Source: an uncultured Candidatus Saccharibacteria bacterium
Lineage (GTDB): Bacteria; Patescibacteriota; Saccharimonadia; Saccharimonadales; Saccharimonadaceae
Assembly (NCBI GenBank): GCA_945916045.1
Contig: CAMEGH010000008.1
Location: 1-13,137 of the forward strand
DNA: 13,137 nucleotides
Reading direction: 5' to 3'
In this document: in pieces, positions 1-7,271 of the stretch
Numbering within the stretch: the first letter of the stretch is position 1
Layout: each line of letters starts with the position of its first letter
Notes under the pieces: model-generated
Databases searched by the model: none
What the model saw: the letters and a program-made list of their open reading frames with translations, nothing else
Told to the model about the DNA's origin: nothing
Translations under genes and position numbers: made by a program

Positions 1-2346
1 CTTGCCATATTCGGTATTCATATTTGGCTTACCGCTATTGTCGACGTACGCCTCGCCCGCACCCTGCGAAGCTTCAGCTTGCATGCGTGCACCTTCTAAT
101 GGATCTGCACCTATATCGCGCCCTTGCACTTCTGACAGGCTCTCTTGCGCGTTGCCTGAATGTGCCTGTGTCATGTAGTTTACTACGCCAGAAATACTTC
201 TGTTTAGGTCGGCCGGATCCATGGCGTAACGAAGATTACAGCCAAAGTCCGGATTAATAGGCAAGTTGCCCGCCATTCCGCATTCTAGCGGCGTACGGAT
301 ATAGCGCGTTGGGTCAAAATTTAACGGCTGCGAATAGAGTGCACTCACGGAAGTTGTGCCCATCATCGTAGCAGCACGAGGCAACATACCAAGCACCGAT
401 GACGCTGCGCCAGCAAGTGAGGTCACTTCACTCGTGCCGCCAATCCAACCGCGCACCATTTTTCCCATAAAGGTATGTTGATTAGTAATGTCGAACTGAT
501 TTTTACTCGCGCTAATTTGATCGCTTCGCGCAATACTCTGGTACGCCGGAGCCGTTTCACTCAAATACATCTGCAATTCCAACATATTTGCCGGCTTCAT
601 ACCGATTGACTGTGCTGCGTCACCAAGAAGAATGCCAGTACCGGCAAAAATAGCGTCCTGTGCGTCTTCGCCTGCAGTACGTGAATCAAATCGACTCGCC
701 TCAATCCCAGCAGCAATCGGCAAAGTAATATTAATTCTCGCCTGCGCTTCAGTCAAAATTGCCGTCTTCACAAGCTCGACCACCTCCTTTAGCGCAGCAG
801 CGTAGTTTGCCGCAGTCGCCGCAGCGCGCACTAATTCTTCCACCGAAAAGCCGTTCGGTGTAATGGAACAAAGCTCATCTTCGATAAGCTGGCGCTGCCC
901 TTGGATTGTGCCGCCCGCAGCCACGCCAACATGGCTTGCTACCGGATACGCACCTGGCGTGTAGCATTCGCCAAACAGTTCAGACATCGACTGCTGCAGC
1001 GCCATACTTTCTGCGCACTGTTCGTATCGCGACGCTCCTGCCTGCGTTTCCACTACCATTGGCGCCTGTCGCAACCAATCACTTCCGGTAATTGATGGCG
1101 CACCAAGCTGCATCGGCAACAATGTCAAAGTAGGGTCGTTCATATATCCACGATCAGCGGGCGTCATAATGCCGACTGACTCTCTCTGATTCAAATCACG
1201 ATGCGAAAGCGCCGGCACCTTATACGATTTTGCATCAAACGCGTTCGTACCCGTGCCGTCCTCGCCCGCATACGTTAAACGGTCAGACAACGCACTAATT
1301 ACCATTTCGTATGTGGCATTGTTGCCGGATTTTATCGTATCCGCCACCGACATAAACTGCATCGCAAACCGCGCCAACGTCACTGATTTTGCACGTCGCA
1401 GCGCATCATCCGCCAAGTTACCGTAGGTGTATAGACCACAGGCAATCGCCATGTGGTTATTCGGCTTTAGCATCAAATTAATATAGGTTCGCCCAGCCCA
1501 GGCAACCCCATTATCACGCAAATAATCCAGCCCAGCCACACCTTGGCCATTCACATCCAGAAAATCCTCCGGCCTATCAAGCGCAGCATCGAACGTATTG
1601 TCAATCGCTTCACGCTCAAGCCCTTGTACTAATGGCCGCTGTGGAATATGGAACCGTTCAAATAAACGCTGCTCAAATTTACGGTCATGAAAAAGCCCGT
1701 TTTTTGCCCAGACAACATTATCGAGCCGATACTGCGCATCGTCTGAATCTTCTACAATATTCTGCAGCTGTGCATCGCTCATCGCCGTACCGCCACTAGG
1801 AAATGCTAAACTGCCCACCGTATAGCGCTGATTGCCCTGGTTTTGCGTACCCGTCACTCGCACACCATGGTCTTCGAACCGCTCTTTCAGCATTGGGCTC
1901 ATTGTTTGGAATTTACAGCGAATCGAATCATCCGCACAACCCGCTCCGTCAATCTGGCTGGCGAGCACTTTTTTTGTAAACGTATAGTAGGCGCCATAGC
2001 TATCGTTGAGGTCATTCACCAGCACCTCTTTCATGTTCACCAGCATCAACGAGGGCGACAAAATAATCGTCCCAGCAATCCCCACCGACATCACCAACAC
2101 GCCAAAAAACGCCGCTGGGCGAGCGCCGCGCCACGAACTTTTTGCTTTGTCTTCGCGGGCGTGTTCTTTTTCGGTTTCTTTGGTAAGCTTTTTGGTTTCG
2201 ATATCGTCTTCAACTTTGGCTTCACCTCCGTCGCCCGAAGCTTGTTCAAGGTGCTGCACCTCGTGGATCGAATCGTAGTTTACCGCCGACAATGTCTTGT
2301 CGTTTTTGTCTTCGCCGCCGGTTTTTTTATCTTTGGAAGGATCCAC
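1..2346 (-). CDS. Large single-pass envelope protein, downstream partner of VirB6-like gene (3' end outside window)
   Basis: The minus strand is open without a stop from a GTG at 2346-2344 to the left edge, giving 782 visible residues. The GTG start is chosen because a perfect GGAGG (2357-2353) sits 6 nt upstream. I do not recognise the family. The first ~75 residues are highly charged (many K, E, D) and should be cytoplasmic. One hydrophobic segment at about residues 78-102 would span the membrane, and the remaining ~680+ residues would lie outside. That part has eight cysteines (137, 144, 303, 444, 461, 493, 689, 703), so disulfides are possible. It directly follows the VirB6/TrbL-like gene, and its Shine-Dalgarno overlaps that gene's stop codon. 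This suggests it is a surface or channel component of the same machine; that role is inference. Reading frame is certain; function is unknown. Confidence 0.85.
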   Translation of the reverse strand, partial: MDPSKDKKTGGEDKNDKTLSAVNYDSIHEVQHLEQASGDGGEAKVEDDIETKKLTKETEKEHAREDKAKSSWRGARPAAFFGVLVMSVGIAGTIILSPSLMLVNMKEVLVNDLNDSYGAYYTFTKKVLASQIDGAGCADDSIRCKFQTMSPMLKERFEDHGVRVTGTQNQGNQRYTVGSLAFPSGGTAMSDAQLQNIVEDSDDAQYRLDNVVWAKNGLFHDRKFEQRLFERFHIPQRPLVQGLEREAIDNTFDAALDRPEDFLDVNGQGVAGLDYLRDNGVAWAGRTYINLMLKPNNHMAIACGLYTYGNLADDALRRAKSVTLARFAMQFMSVADTIKSGNNATYEMVISALSDRLTYAGEDGTGTNAFDAKSYKVPALSHRDLNQRESVGIMTPADRGYMNDPTLTLLPMQLGAPSITGSDWLRQAPMVVETQAGASRYEQCAESMALQQSMSELFGECYTPGAYPVASHVGVAAGGTIQGQRQLIEDELCSITPNGFSVEELVRAAATAANYAAALKEVVELVKTAILTEAQARINITLPIAAGIEASRFDSRTAGEDAQDAIFAGTGILLGDAAQSIGMKPANMLELQMYLSETAPAYQSIARSDQISASKNQFDITNQHTFMGKMVRGWIGGTSEVTSLAGAASSVLGMLPRAATMMGTTSVSALYSQPLNFDPTRYIRTPLECGMAGNLPINPDFGCNLRYAMDPADLNRSISGVVNYMTQAHSGNAQESLSEVQGRDIGADPLEGARMQAEASQGAGEAYVDNSGKPNMNTEYGK

Positions 2347-2349
2347 GCG

Positions 2350-4395
2350 CTACCTCCGTGGCAATTTTAGGCCCGAATCGCCCTCGCCATCCTGCTCATT
2401 TTGTACTGATTTGCGCTTACCGCGCACAATTTCTGCCGATGACGACCCCGAACCAAGCAGCGCGTCGGCGTCTTCGATTCCCTGGGCGTCTTGTGATTTT
2501 TGCAAATAGCGCGCCGCACGGCCTTTGGCCTCCATTTCGATCGCCGACACTGGGTTATTGCCGCGTGCCACCGATACGTCTGAAGCTTTTCGTGTGCTCA
2601 TCGTGCGGGCTGCGTCGCCACCTTCTGCAGCACCTGCCTGAATAATTGTTACCTTGCCAGCCTGCACTGCACCGCCGCCAAGCGTGGCTGATTTAAGCGC
2701 GTCATCGCCAGATACAGCATTGTGCGATTGCTTCGCTTGCGACGCTTTGTCGTAGTGCGAACTGGCGCCTTGTTCGTCGACCGGGTTGCTTGTTTTGCCA
2801 TTTTTGCCGTCCTTGGCCGCAGCGCCCGCCTGGCCTTTTTCTGCCTGCGACGCTTGCGCAGCTGCCACCACGCCGGCCACACCCGAATTGCCGCCTTGGC
2901 CAATATTTTCAAGCAAGTACGCTTCAGCCGCTTTTAAGTCAATTCCTTCGTAACTATTGATGTTAAATTGCCCGTCCGGCGAAGCGCCTTCGGCATCTTG
3001 GTAGCGTTGCAGTGCACGCGAATACAACTGCTGCGGCGACAAGCCATCCTCACCGCCGTTTTTGCGCAAATCGTTCAAGCGCCCCTGTACTTGCTGATCG
3101 AATTCCATTTGTTCTTCAGACTTTTGTTGCTTTTTGCGGCTGCGATGCGCCCCGCCCAAGCGGCCAATAATCGACGTGCCACCTTCGCTATCTTGCACGG
3201 CATTAATTTGCTGCAAACGATTGACACCCTTGAGCATCATCGACTTTTTGTTCAAATCCATTGCGGCTTGTTCGCGTTTTTTGGCCGATTCGTCGCGGTG
3301 ACGCTCTGAACGACGCGCCCCCTGGCGAATACGTAGTGCGGCTGCGTCCATGCCTGCCATGGCAGCTTTAAAGGCGTACCACGTGCCCGCTAGTGGCAAC
3401 ACTGCGGCGCCGGCAGCCACCAAGCGGAGCGTTGCGCTAGCTTCGCTCAGTTCACCCGGCGGAACGTAACTGTCGTTTCTCACTTCATAGCCGCTATCAC
3501 CCGCCTGAATAATCGTCGCGCTTACCACCTGCCCAGTGCCAATCAAAATTGCCACAACCGGGAACAGCAGCAATGTCTGGAAAAACAAGCTCATCCATTT
3601 CGAAAAATAATGTTCGGTATTCGGCAACAAATACGCCACAAACGCCAGCGGGCTTAAAAGCACCATTGCCACCACTAAGGTTTTTCGAATCAACAAAATC
3701 ACCAAAATAACCGAACAAATAATCGCAATCGAAAGCACAATCGCAAGAAGCGGCGCCAAAAGCACCCATGCAACATCTGGCTTGCCTAGCACACTGGCGG
3801 TAATTTGCGCCAAAACTTCCGCCTCGCCAATAGTGGTGCCCAGCGGCATCCCCGACGGCCCAATTTGCTGCGTAATCCACGTAAACGCGCTATGGATCGA
3901 CGAGCCAATAATGTTAGAAATATCAATCGCCAACTGGCAAATATAGTACGAAATATTCACCAAAATCGCGCCCACAATAAAGCGTGGCAGCATTCGTTTG
4001 ATATTGTAATTTCCGACGCCGCGGCCGGTAATAAGCGAATAAATTACCACCAAAAACGCCAACCCAAACGCCACGTTTGCCACCGAACGCACCGTCGACC
4101 ACGCTTGTTGCGTGCCGCTATCGGCATTAAAAAGCGTAAACTCGATTCCCAAAAAATCTTGCGTAATAAAGGTGAATGCGTGGTCGCCCGCTTTGGCCGC
4201 CGAGCGCAAAATTGGGCACATCAGCCAGCCAATATTATCGAGCGCGCACGTCGTTGGCGGCGCAGTAGCACTTCCGCCAATCCCAGGAATCAAGCCGCCT
4301 TGCGCATTCACCTGTGACTGGGCCAGCGCCACGCCACCCACAGCGATTGTCATCGCCGCCAGTACTCCAATCGCCCACCGCTTAAGCTTACTCAT
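2350..4395 (-). CDS. VirB6/TrbL-like polytopic membrane protein with long hydrophilic tail
   Basis: A 681-residue protein. The ATG at 4395 is preferred over the in-frame upstream extension to 4581, because it is followed at once by a signal-peptide-like N-terminus (KLKR, then a hydrophobic stretch at residues 8-25, with AQA-type cleavage candidates near 25-32). Hydrophobic segments at about 104-123, 137-160, 208-236, 239-257, 267-295 and 323-345 give a VirB6/TrbL-like core. A cysteine pair (C50, C60) lies before the core. From about residue 350 to the end the protein is hydrophilic, rich in K, Q, A, G and S, and probably cytoplasmic. VirB6/TrbL proteins form part of the inner-membrane channel of type IV secretion systems; assignment here rests on topology and overall look, not on a strict motif. 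It overlaps the upstream AAA+ gene by 8 nt and is followed immediately by the large envelope protein. A possible internal promoter lies just upstream (4404-4412). Confidence 0.75.
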   Translation of the reverse strand: MSKLKRWAIGVLAAMTIAVGGVALAQSQVNAQGGLIPGIGGSATAPPTTCALDNIGWLMCPILRSAAKAGDHAFTFITQDFLGIEFTLFNADSGTQQAWSTVRSVANVAFGLAFLVVIYSLITGRGVGNYNIKRMLPRFIVGAILVNISYYICQLAIDISNIIGSSIHSAFTWITQQIGPSGMPLGTTIGEAEVLAQITASVLGKPDVAWVLLAPLLAIVLSIAIICSVILVILLIRKTLVVAMVLLSPLAFVAYLLPNTEHYFSKWMSLFFQTLLLFPVVAILIGTGQVVSATIIQAGDSGYEVRNDSYVPPGELSEASATLRLVAAGAAVLPLAGTWYAFKAAMAGMDAAALRIRQGARRSERHRDESAKKREQAAMDLNKKSMMLKGVNRLQQINAVQDSEGGTSIIGRLGGAHRSRKKQQKSEEQMEFDQQVQGRLNDLRKNGGEDGLSPQQLYSRALQRYQDAEGASPDGQFNINSYEGIDLKAAEAYLLENIGQGGNSGVAGVVAAAQASQAEKGQAGAAAKDGKNGKTSNPVDEQGASSHYDKASQAKQSHNAVSGDDALKSATLGGGAVQAGKVTIIQAGAAEGGDAARTMSTRKASDVSVARGNNPVSAIEMEAKGRAARYLQKSQDAQGIEDADALLGSGSSSAEIVRGKRKSVQNEQDGEGDSGLKLPRR
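2353..2357 (-). promoter_or_regulatory. Shine-Dalgarno GGAGG deciding the GTG start at 2346
   Basis: On the minus strand GGAGG is followed by TAGCGC and then GTG. The TAG is the stop codon of the upstream VirB6-like gene, so termination and re-initiation happen within about 6 nt and the two genes are probably translationally coupled. Confidence 0.8.
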
Positions 4396-6820
4396 TATGC
4401 CCCATTGTACCATTATTTTGCGGAATTGCGCCAAGTGCTTGCTCGACTTGTTCGCGCGTAATTTCGATCGTACTGCCCGGCACCACACTGCCGCCAAGCA
4501 TTGCTTTGGCCACCGTGTTTTCAACCGCACGCTGTACCACGCGGCGCATTGGGCGCGCACCAAGCCGCGGGTCGTAGCCACGGTCTACCAGCATACGTTT
4601 TGCATCGTCCGCCACGTGCACCTGCACTTTTTGCAGCGCCAAGGTTTTGTTCACGCCCGCCAAAATCAAGTCAATCACCTGCAGCAATTCTTCTTTATTA
4701 AGCGGCCTAAACAATACAATTTCGTCAAAACGATTCAAAAATTCTGGCTTAAATTGGTTACTATTGATCAGCTCGTTGGTAATTTCTTCTTCAAATTGCG
4801 TCAAATCTTCGCCCGCCTCAATATGCTGGCGAATTTTATCGGCGCCGGCGTTGCTCGTAGCAATCACAATCGCATCACGAAAACTCACTTCGCGGTTGTT
4901 GATATCGCGCAAAATACCTTCATCGAGCAATTGCAGCAACGTTGTGAGCACATTTGGGTGCGCCTTTTCGATTTCGTCGAGCAACACCACGCTAAACGGT
5001 TGCTTCATGACGCGCGCGGTCAGGCTGTTCGGGTCGGTAGCGCCGTCAGCAATCAAGCGCGTGACGTCGTCCAAGCCAACGTATTCGTTCAAGTCGAGCC
5101 GCACAATTCGATCTTCTCCGCCAAAGTACACGTTAGCCAGCGCCTTGGCGAGCTCGGTTTTACCCACACCAGTCGGGCCAAGGAACAAGAACGTACCAAT
5201 CGGGCGATCCTGGTTGCGCACGCCAGCACGCGCCCGGCGCAACGCGTCACTCACCACTTGCACAGCGCGAGTTTGGTTAATCATTTGCTTGTGGATTTGA
5301 TCTTCAAGATTCAGAAGCATTTCGCGATCATCCGCGTTGGTGGCCACACTTACTTTTACATCCAGTGTTTGCTCAATCGCTTGCTGCACCGAATTCATCG
5401 TCACTAACCCATTTTGCGCATACCCAGCGGCAGATTCAAGCAGCTTAATAGCACGCCCCGGCATCGCCAAATCGTGCACGTAGCGCTCGCTCAAACGATA
5501 CGCTTCGGCCAGCGCTTGGTACATATACGTCACTTTGCGTTTGTATTCAAACATAATCAGCTGATTTTGCATCACTTGCAACGTTTCTTGGTAATTTGCG
5601 GGCGCAATCGAAATGCGGTTGAGCGCGTTCATCAACCCCGGATTACGCTGCCCAATTTGCAAAAAGCGCTGCTCGTCCATCGTCAGTACCACGCGCAAAT
5701 TGCCAGCTTCTAAAATTGGCAAAAGCACGTTTGTGAGGTCGACCGACCCAACGCCTTCTTCGAAAAATAGCTGCGCATTATCTAAACAAATAATCACGTT
5801 TTTGGCGCGATACGCCTCTGTTAATACGCGCATGACCAAACCTTCCAACTCACCACGGCCTGGTGCGGCAGAAATCAGCGCCGACGAATCCAGCAAAAAT
5901 ACTTGGCGGAATTTTAAGCTCGCGGGAATGGGCGAACTGGCGTCCATCAAACGTTCGGCAAACGAGTGAATAATTTCGGTTTTACCAACACCAGTTGGGC
6001 CCACCAGCGCCGCATTTTGGCGCCCCGCCGTGCCCAGCGTGTCAAGCAATTGGCTGATGGCTTGTTCGTGCGCCGGCAAATCTACCGCAAAACCGCCGCG
6101 GCCGCCACCTTCGCTCAAATTTACGCCAAATCGCTTCAAAAGCGGAATGTAGCCAAACGACCAATCGCGCGCCACCCCACCCGTGCGGCGCGGTTTTGAC
6201 TGCGTAGTAATAATCGTTTGCAGGCGGTCGTACCAGTGAATTCCCTCGATCACATCGGTCAATTCAATGTGCATTTGCGCCAACACCGCATCTGCGTGAT
6301 CCGACTGCGAAAGCAGCGCCACCGCCAACATGCCGCCATGGATCACCTCGCTACCAGTGTGCTGGCGAATGGTTTGGGCCTTTTCCCACAAATCGTCCAT
6401 TTTTGCGGGATCGTCGCTGGCGACATTCAGCAGCAGATTTGCAGTAACACCAAAACGCACCGCCACAAAGTGCCCGCTACGCACTTTGCCGATAATTTCC
6501 GCCACATTTTTTGGCGTGGCGCGTTCTGGTAATAGCGCCAAAATGTCGGCCTCAAGCACGCCATCAACCGAATTTGCGCTTTTGGCGGGCTTTAACTGCT
6601 TCAAATCGCCGTTATACCACTCAATAAACATGGCCGGCAGTGCCGCAAATCCCAGCAACGCCCAGCCAATTGGCATGTCAATCAGCACAAATGTGGCGCC
6701 GCACAAAATCAGCGCAATTGCCAAAAGTTTGAGCGCAAACAGCCACGTTCCCTTTAAAATTCGGCCAACACGCGCCTTAATTGCGCGCTCGCTACCAAGA
6801 TTGCACGTCATTACTGCCAT
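4388..6820 (-). CDS. Membrane-anchored Clp-type tandem AAA+ ATPase
   Basis: An 810-residue protein from the ATG at 6820, preceded by GGGGTGG at a usable distance; an alternative ATG lies at 6811 (TAATG junction). Two hydrophobic segments at about residues 25-47 and 50-68 anchor it. Residues ~88-186 resemble the helical Clp N-terminal repeat region. AAA1 has Walker A GPTGVGKT at 274-281, but its Walker B reads CLDNAQ (D347, N348), so the usual catalytic Glu is Asn. AAA2 has GPTGVGKT at 548-555, Walker B LLDE (D615, E616), sensor 1 around 653-657 (IATSN), an arginine finger near R697 (FLNRFDE) and sensor 2 GAR at 754-756. AAA2 plus the C-terminal helical domain look fully active. There is no ClpB-type middle-domain insertion and no obvious [LIV]GF/IGL ClpP loop after AAA2 sensor 1, so a ClpP partner is unlikely. 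I infer an ATP-driven remodeler or motor serving the adjacent VirB6-like membrane complex. It overlaps the 126-residue gene upstream and the VirB6-like gene downstream. Confidence 0.88.
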   Translation of the reverse strand: MAVMTCNLGSERAIKARVGRILKGTWLFALKLLAIALILCGATFVLIDMPIGWALLGFAALPAMFIEWYNGDLKQLKPAKSANSVDGVLEADILALLPERATPKNVAEIIGKVRSGHFVAVRFGVTANLLLNVASDDPAKMDDLWEKAQTIRQHTGSEVIHGGMLAVALLSQSDHADAVLAQMHIELTDVIEGIHWYDRLQTIITTQSKPRRTGGVARDWSFGYIPLLKRFGVNLSEGGGRGGFAVDLPAHEQAISQLLDTLGTAGRQNAALVGPTGVGKTEIIHSFAERLMDASSPIPASLKFRQVFLLDSSALISAAPGRGELEGLVMRVLTEAYRAKNVIICLDNAQLFFEEGVGSVDLTNVLLPILEAGNLRVVLTMDEQRFLQIGQRNPGLMNALNRISIAPANYQETLQVMQNQLIMFEYKRKVTYMYQALAEAYRLSERYVHDLAMPGRAIKLLESAAGYAQNGLVTMNSVQQAIEQTLDVKVSVATNADDREMLLNLEDQIHKQMINQTRAVQVVSDALRRARAGVRNQDRPIGTFLFLGPTGVGKTELAKALANVYFGGEDRIVRLDLNEYVGLDDVTRLIADGATDPNSLTARVMKQPFSVVLLDEIEKAHPNVLTTLLQLLDEGILRDINNREVSFRDAIVIATSNAGADKIRQHIEAGEDLTQFEEEITNELINSNQFKPEFLNRFDEIVLFRPLNKEELLQVIDLILAGVNKTLALQKVQVHVADDAKRMLVDRGYDPRLGARPMRRVVQRAVENTVAKAMLGGSVVPGSTIEITREQVEQALGAIPQNNGTMGHNE
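4404..4412 (-). promoter_or_regulatory. Putative internal extended -10 promoter for the VirB6-like gene
   Basis: The minus strand reads TGGTACAAT, a TGn extended -10 with a five-of-six match to TATAAT, ending 8 nt before the ATG at 4395. It lies inside the 3' end of the AAA+ gene. The same nine bases, again 8 nt from the ATG, precede the acyltransferase gene at 9800. A start at the usual distance from the -10 would give a leaderless or nearly leaderless mRNA. No convincing -35 was identified. Confidence 0.45.
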
Positions 6821-7191
6821 GGCGTCCACCCCGAAAGCGCAGCCATTGTGCCAATAATTGGCAGCAGCGGCACAATACTCCACACTAGTAACACGAGCGT
6901 CGAAAGCACAATTTGCGCAAAAATCACCACCACACCCACAATTAGCACGCACGAGCGAATAATTGCGCCTAGCACACGCGACATTAAGCGGTCGATAAAC
7001 GCGCGGAATTTGACGCCAATCGGGCCGTCAACTCGCCCGGCGCCGTCTTGGCGAAATAGCGAAAACATGGTTTTTAGCAGCAAATCGATCGAAAAGTAAT
7101 CCATGGTTGCAGCAAGTCGCTCAAACGCCATCGAAAAACGCTGCTTCCAGCCCTCGATATACCACCACTTAAGAAGTGCTACGACAAACAT
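6811..7191 (-). CDS. Small membrane protein, first gene of the secretion-like operon
   Basis: A 126-residue protein of unrecognised family. The N-terminal half is amphipathic and aromatic-rich (WW at 9-10, several F and Y residues). Residues about 75-118 are almost continuously hydrophobic and can hold two membrane segments. Its stop (6813-6811) lies within the start region of the AAA+ gene (overlap 10 nt with the ATG at 6820, or 1 nt with the ATG at 6811), so translation is probably coupled. The ATG at 7191 is chosen because an extended -10 sits 6 nt upstream, and because no Shine-Dalgarno site at normal spacing favours another Met. It is likely an accessory subunit of the membrane AAA+/VirB6-like complex; that is inferred from position only. 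Confidence 0.75.
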   Translation of the reverse strand: MFVVALLKWWYIEGWKQRFSMAFERLAATMDYFSIDLLLKTMFSLFRQDGAGRVDGPIGVKFRAFIDRLMSRVLGAIIRSCVLIVGVVVIFAQIVLSTLVLLVWSIVPLLPIIGTMAALSGWTPWQ

Positions 7192-7197
7192 ATCCTC

Positions 7198-7206
7198 ATT
7201 CTATCA
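7198..7206 (-). promoter_or_regulatory. Extended -10 promoter of the membrane AAA+/VirB6-like operon
   Basis: The minus strand reads TGATAGAAT, i.e. TGn plus TAGAAT (five of six to TATAAT). It ends 6 nt before the ATG at 7191, so the transcript should begin at or next to the start codon. No good -35 element is visible, which is usual for extended -10 promoters. It is back to back with the murT promoter. Confidence 0.55.
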
Positions 7207-7258
7207 CAAAACCGTAAGCTTTATAGCGCCATTTGCTACCGTTTTTTGGCGAACGTAG

Positions 7259-7264
7259 TATACT
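7259..7264 (+). promoter_or_regulatory. -10 box of the murT-gatD operon, 7 nt before the ATG
   Basis: TATACT (five of six to TATAAT) ends 7 nt before the ATG at 7272, predicting a leaderless or near-leaderless mRNA. It lacks the TG of the other promoters here (TAG instead). The best -35-like hexamer, TTGCTA at 7233-7238, is 20 nt away, which is longer than ideal. The AGG just before the ATG is too close to serve as a Shine-Dalgarno site. Confidence 0.5.
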
Positions 7265-7271
7265 AATAGGT

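Larger units (their letters stand above)
7192..7271. other. Divergent control region between secretion-like operon and murT-gatD
   Basis: 80 nt hold two divergent -10 boxes (7198-7206 minus, 7259-7264 plus), each placed 6-7 nt before its start codon. The core between them is AT-rich in parts (a run of six T at 7242-7247), and I see no clear operator repeat. Confidence 0.5.

Noticed and set aside
1843..2645. Several plus-strand open frames over the left operon
   Set aside because: They lie opposite the continuous minus-strand frames of the giant envelope protein and VirB6-like gene, have no Shine-Dalgarno, and show aromatic-rich shadow composition.
4396..4581. N-terminal extension of the VirB6-like protein to 4581
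   Set aside because: It overlaps the AAA+ gene by almost 200 nt and buries the signal-like N-terminus that begins exactly at 4395.
4112..5407. 431-residue open frame on the plus strand
   Set aside because: It is fully antisense to the VirB6-like and AAA+ genes, whose minus-strand frames carry clear domain motifs. Its composition (many His, Arg, Gln, Asn) is typical of a shadow frame.
6821..6952. N-terminal extension of the AAA+ protein to 6952
   Set aside because: It overlaps the 126-residue gene deeply and is Cys-rich, unlike the rest of the protein.
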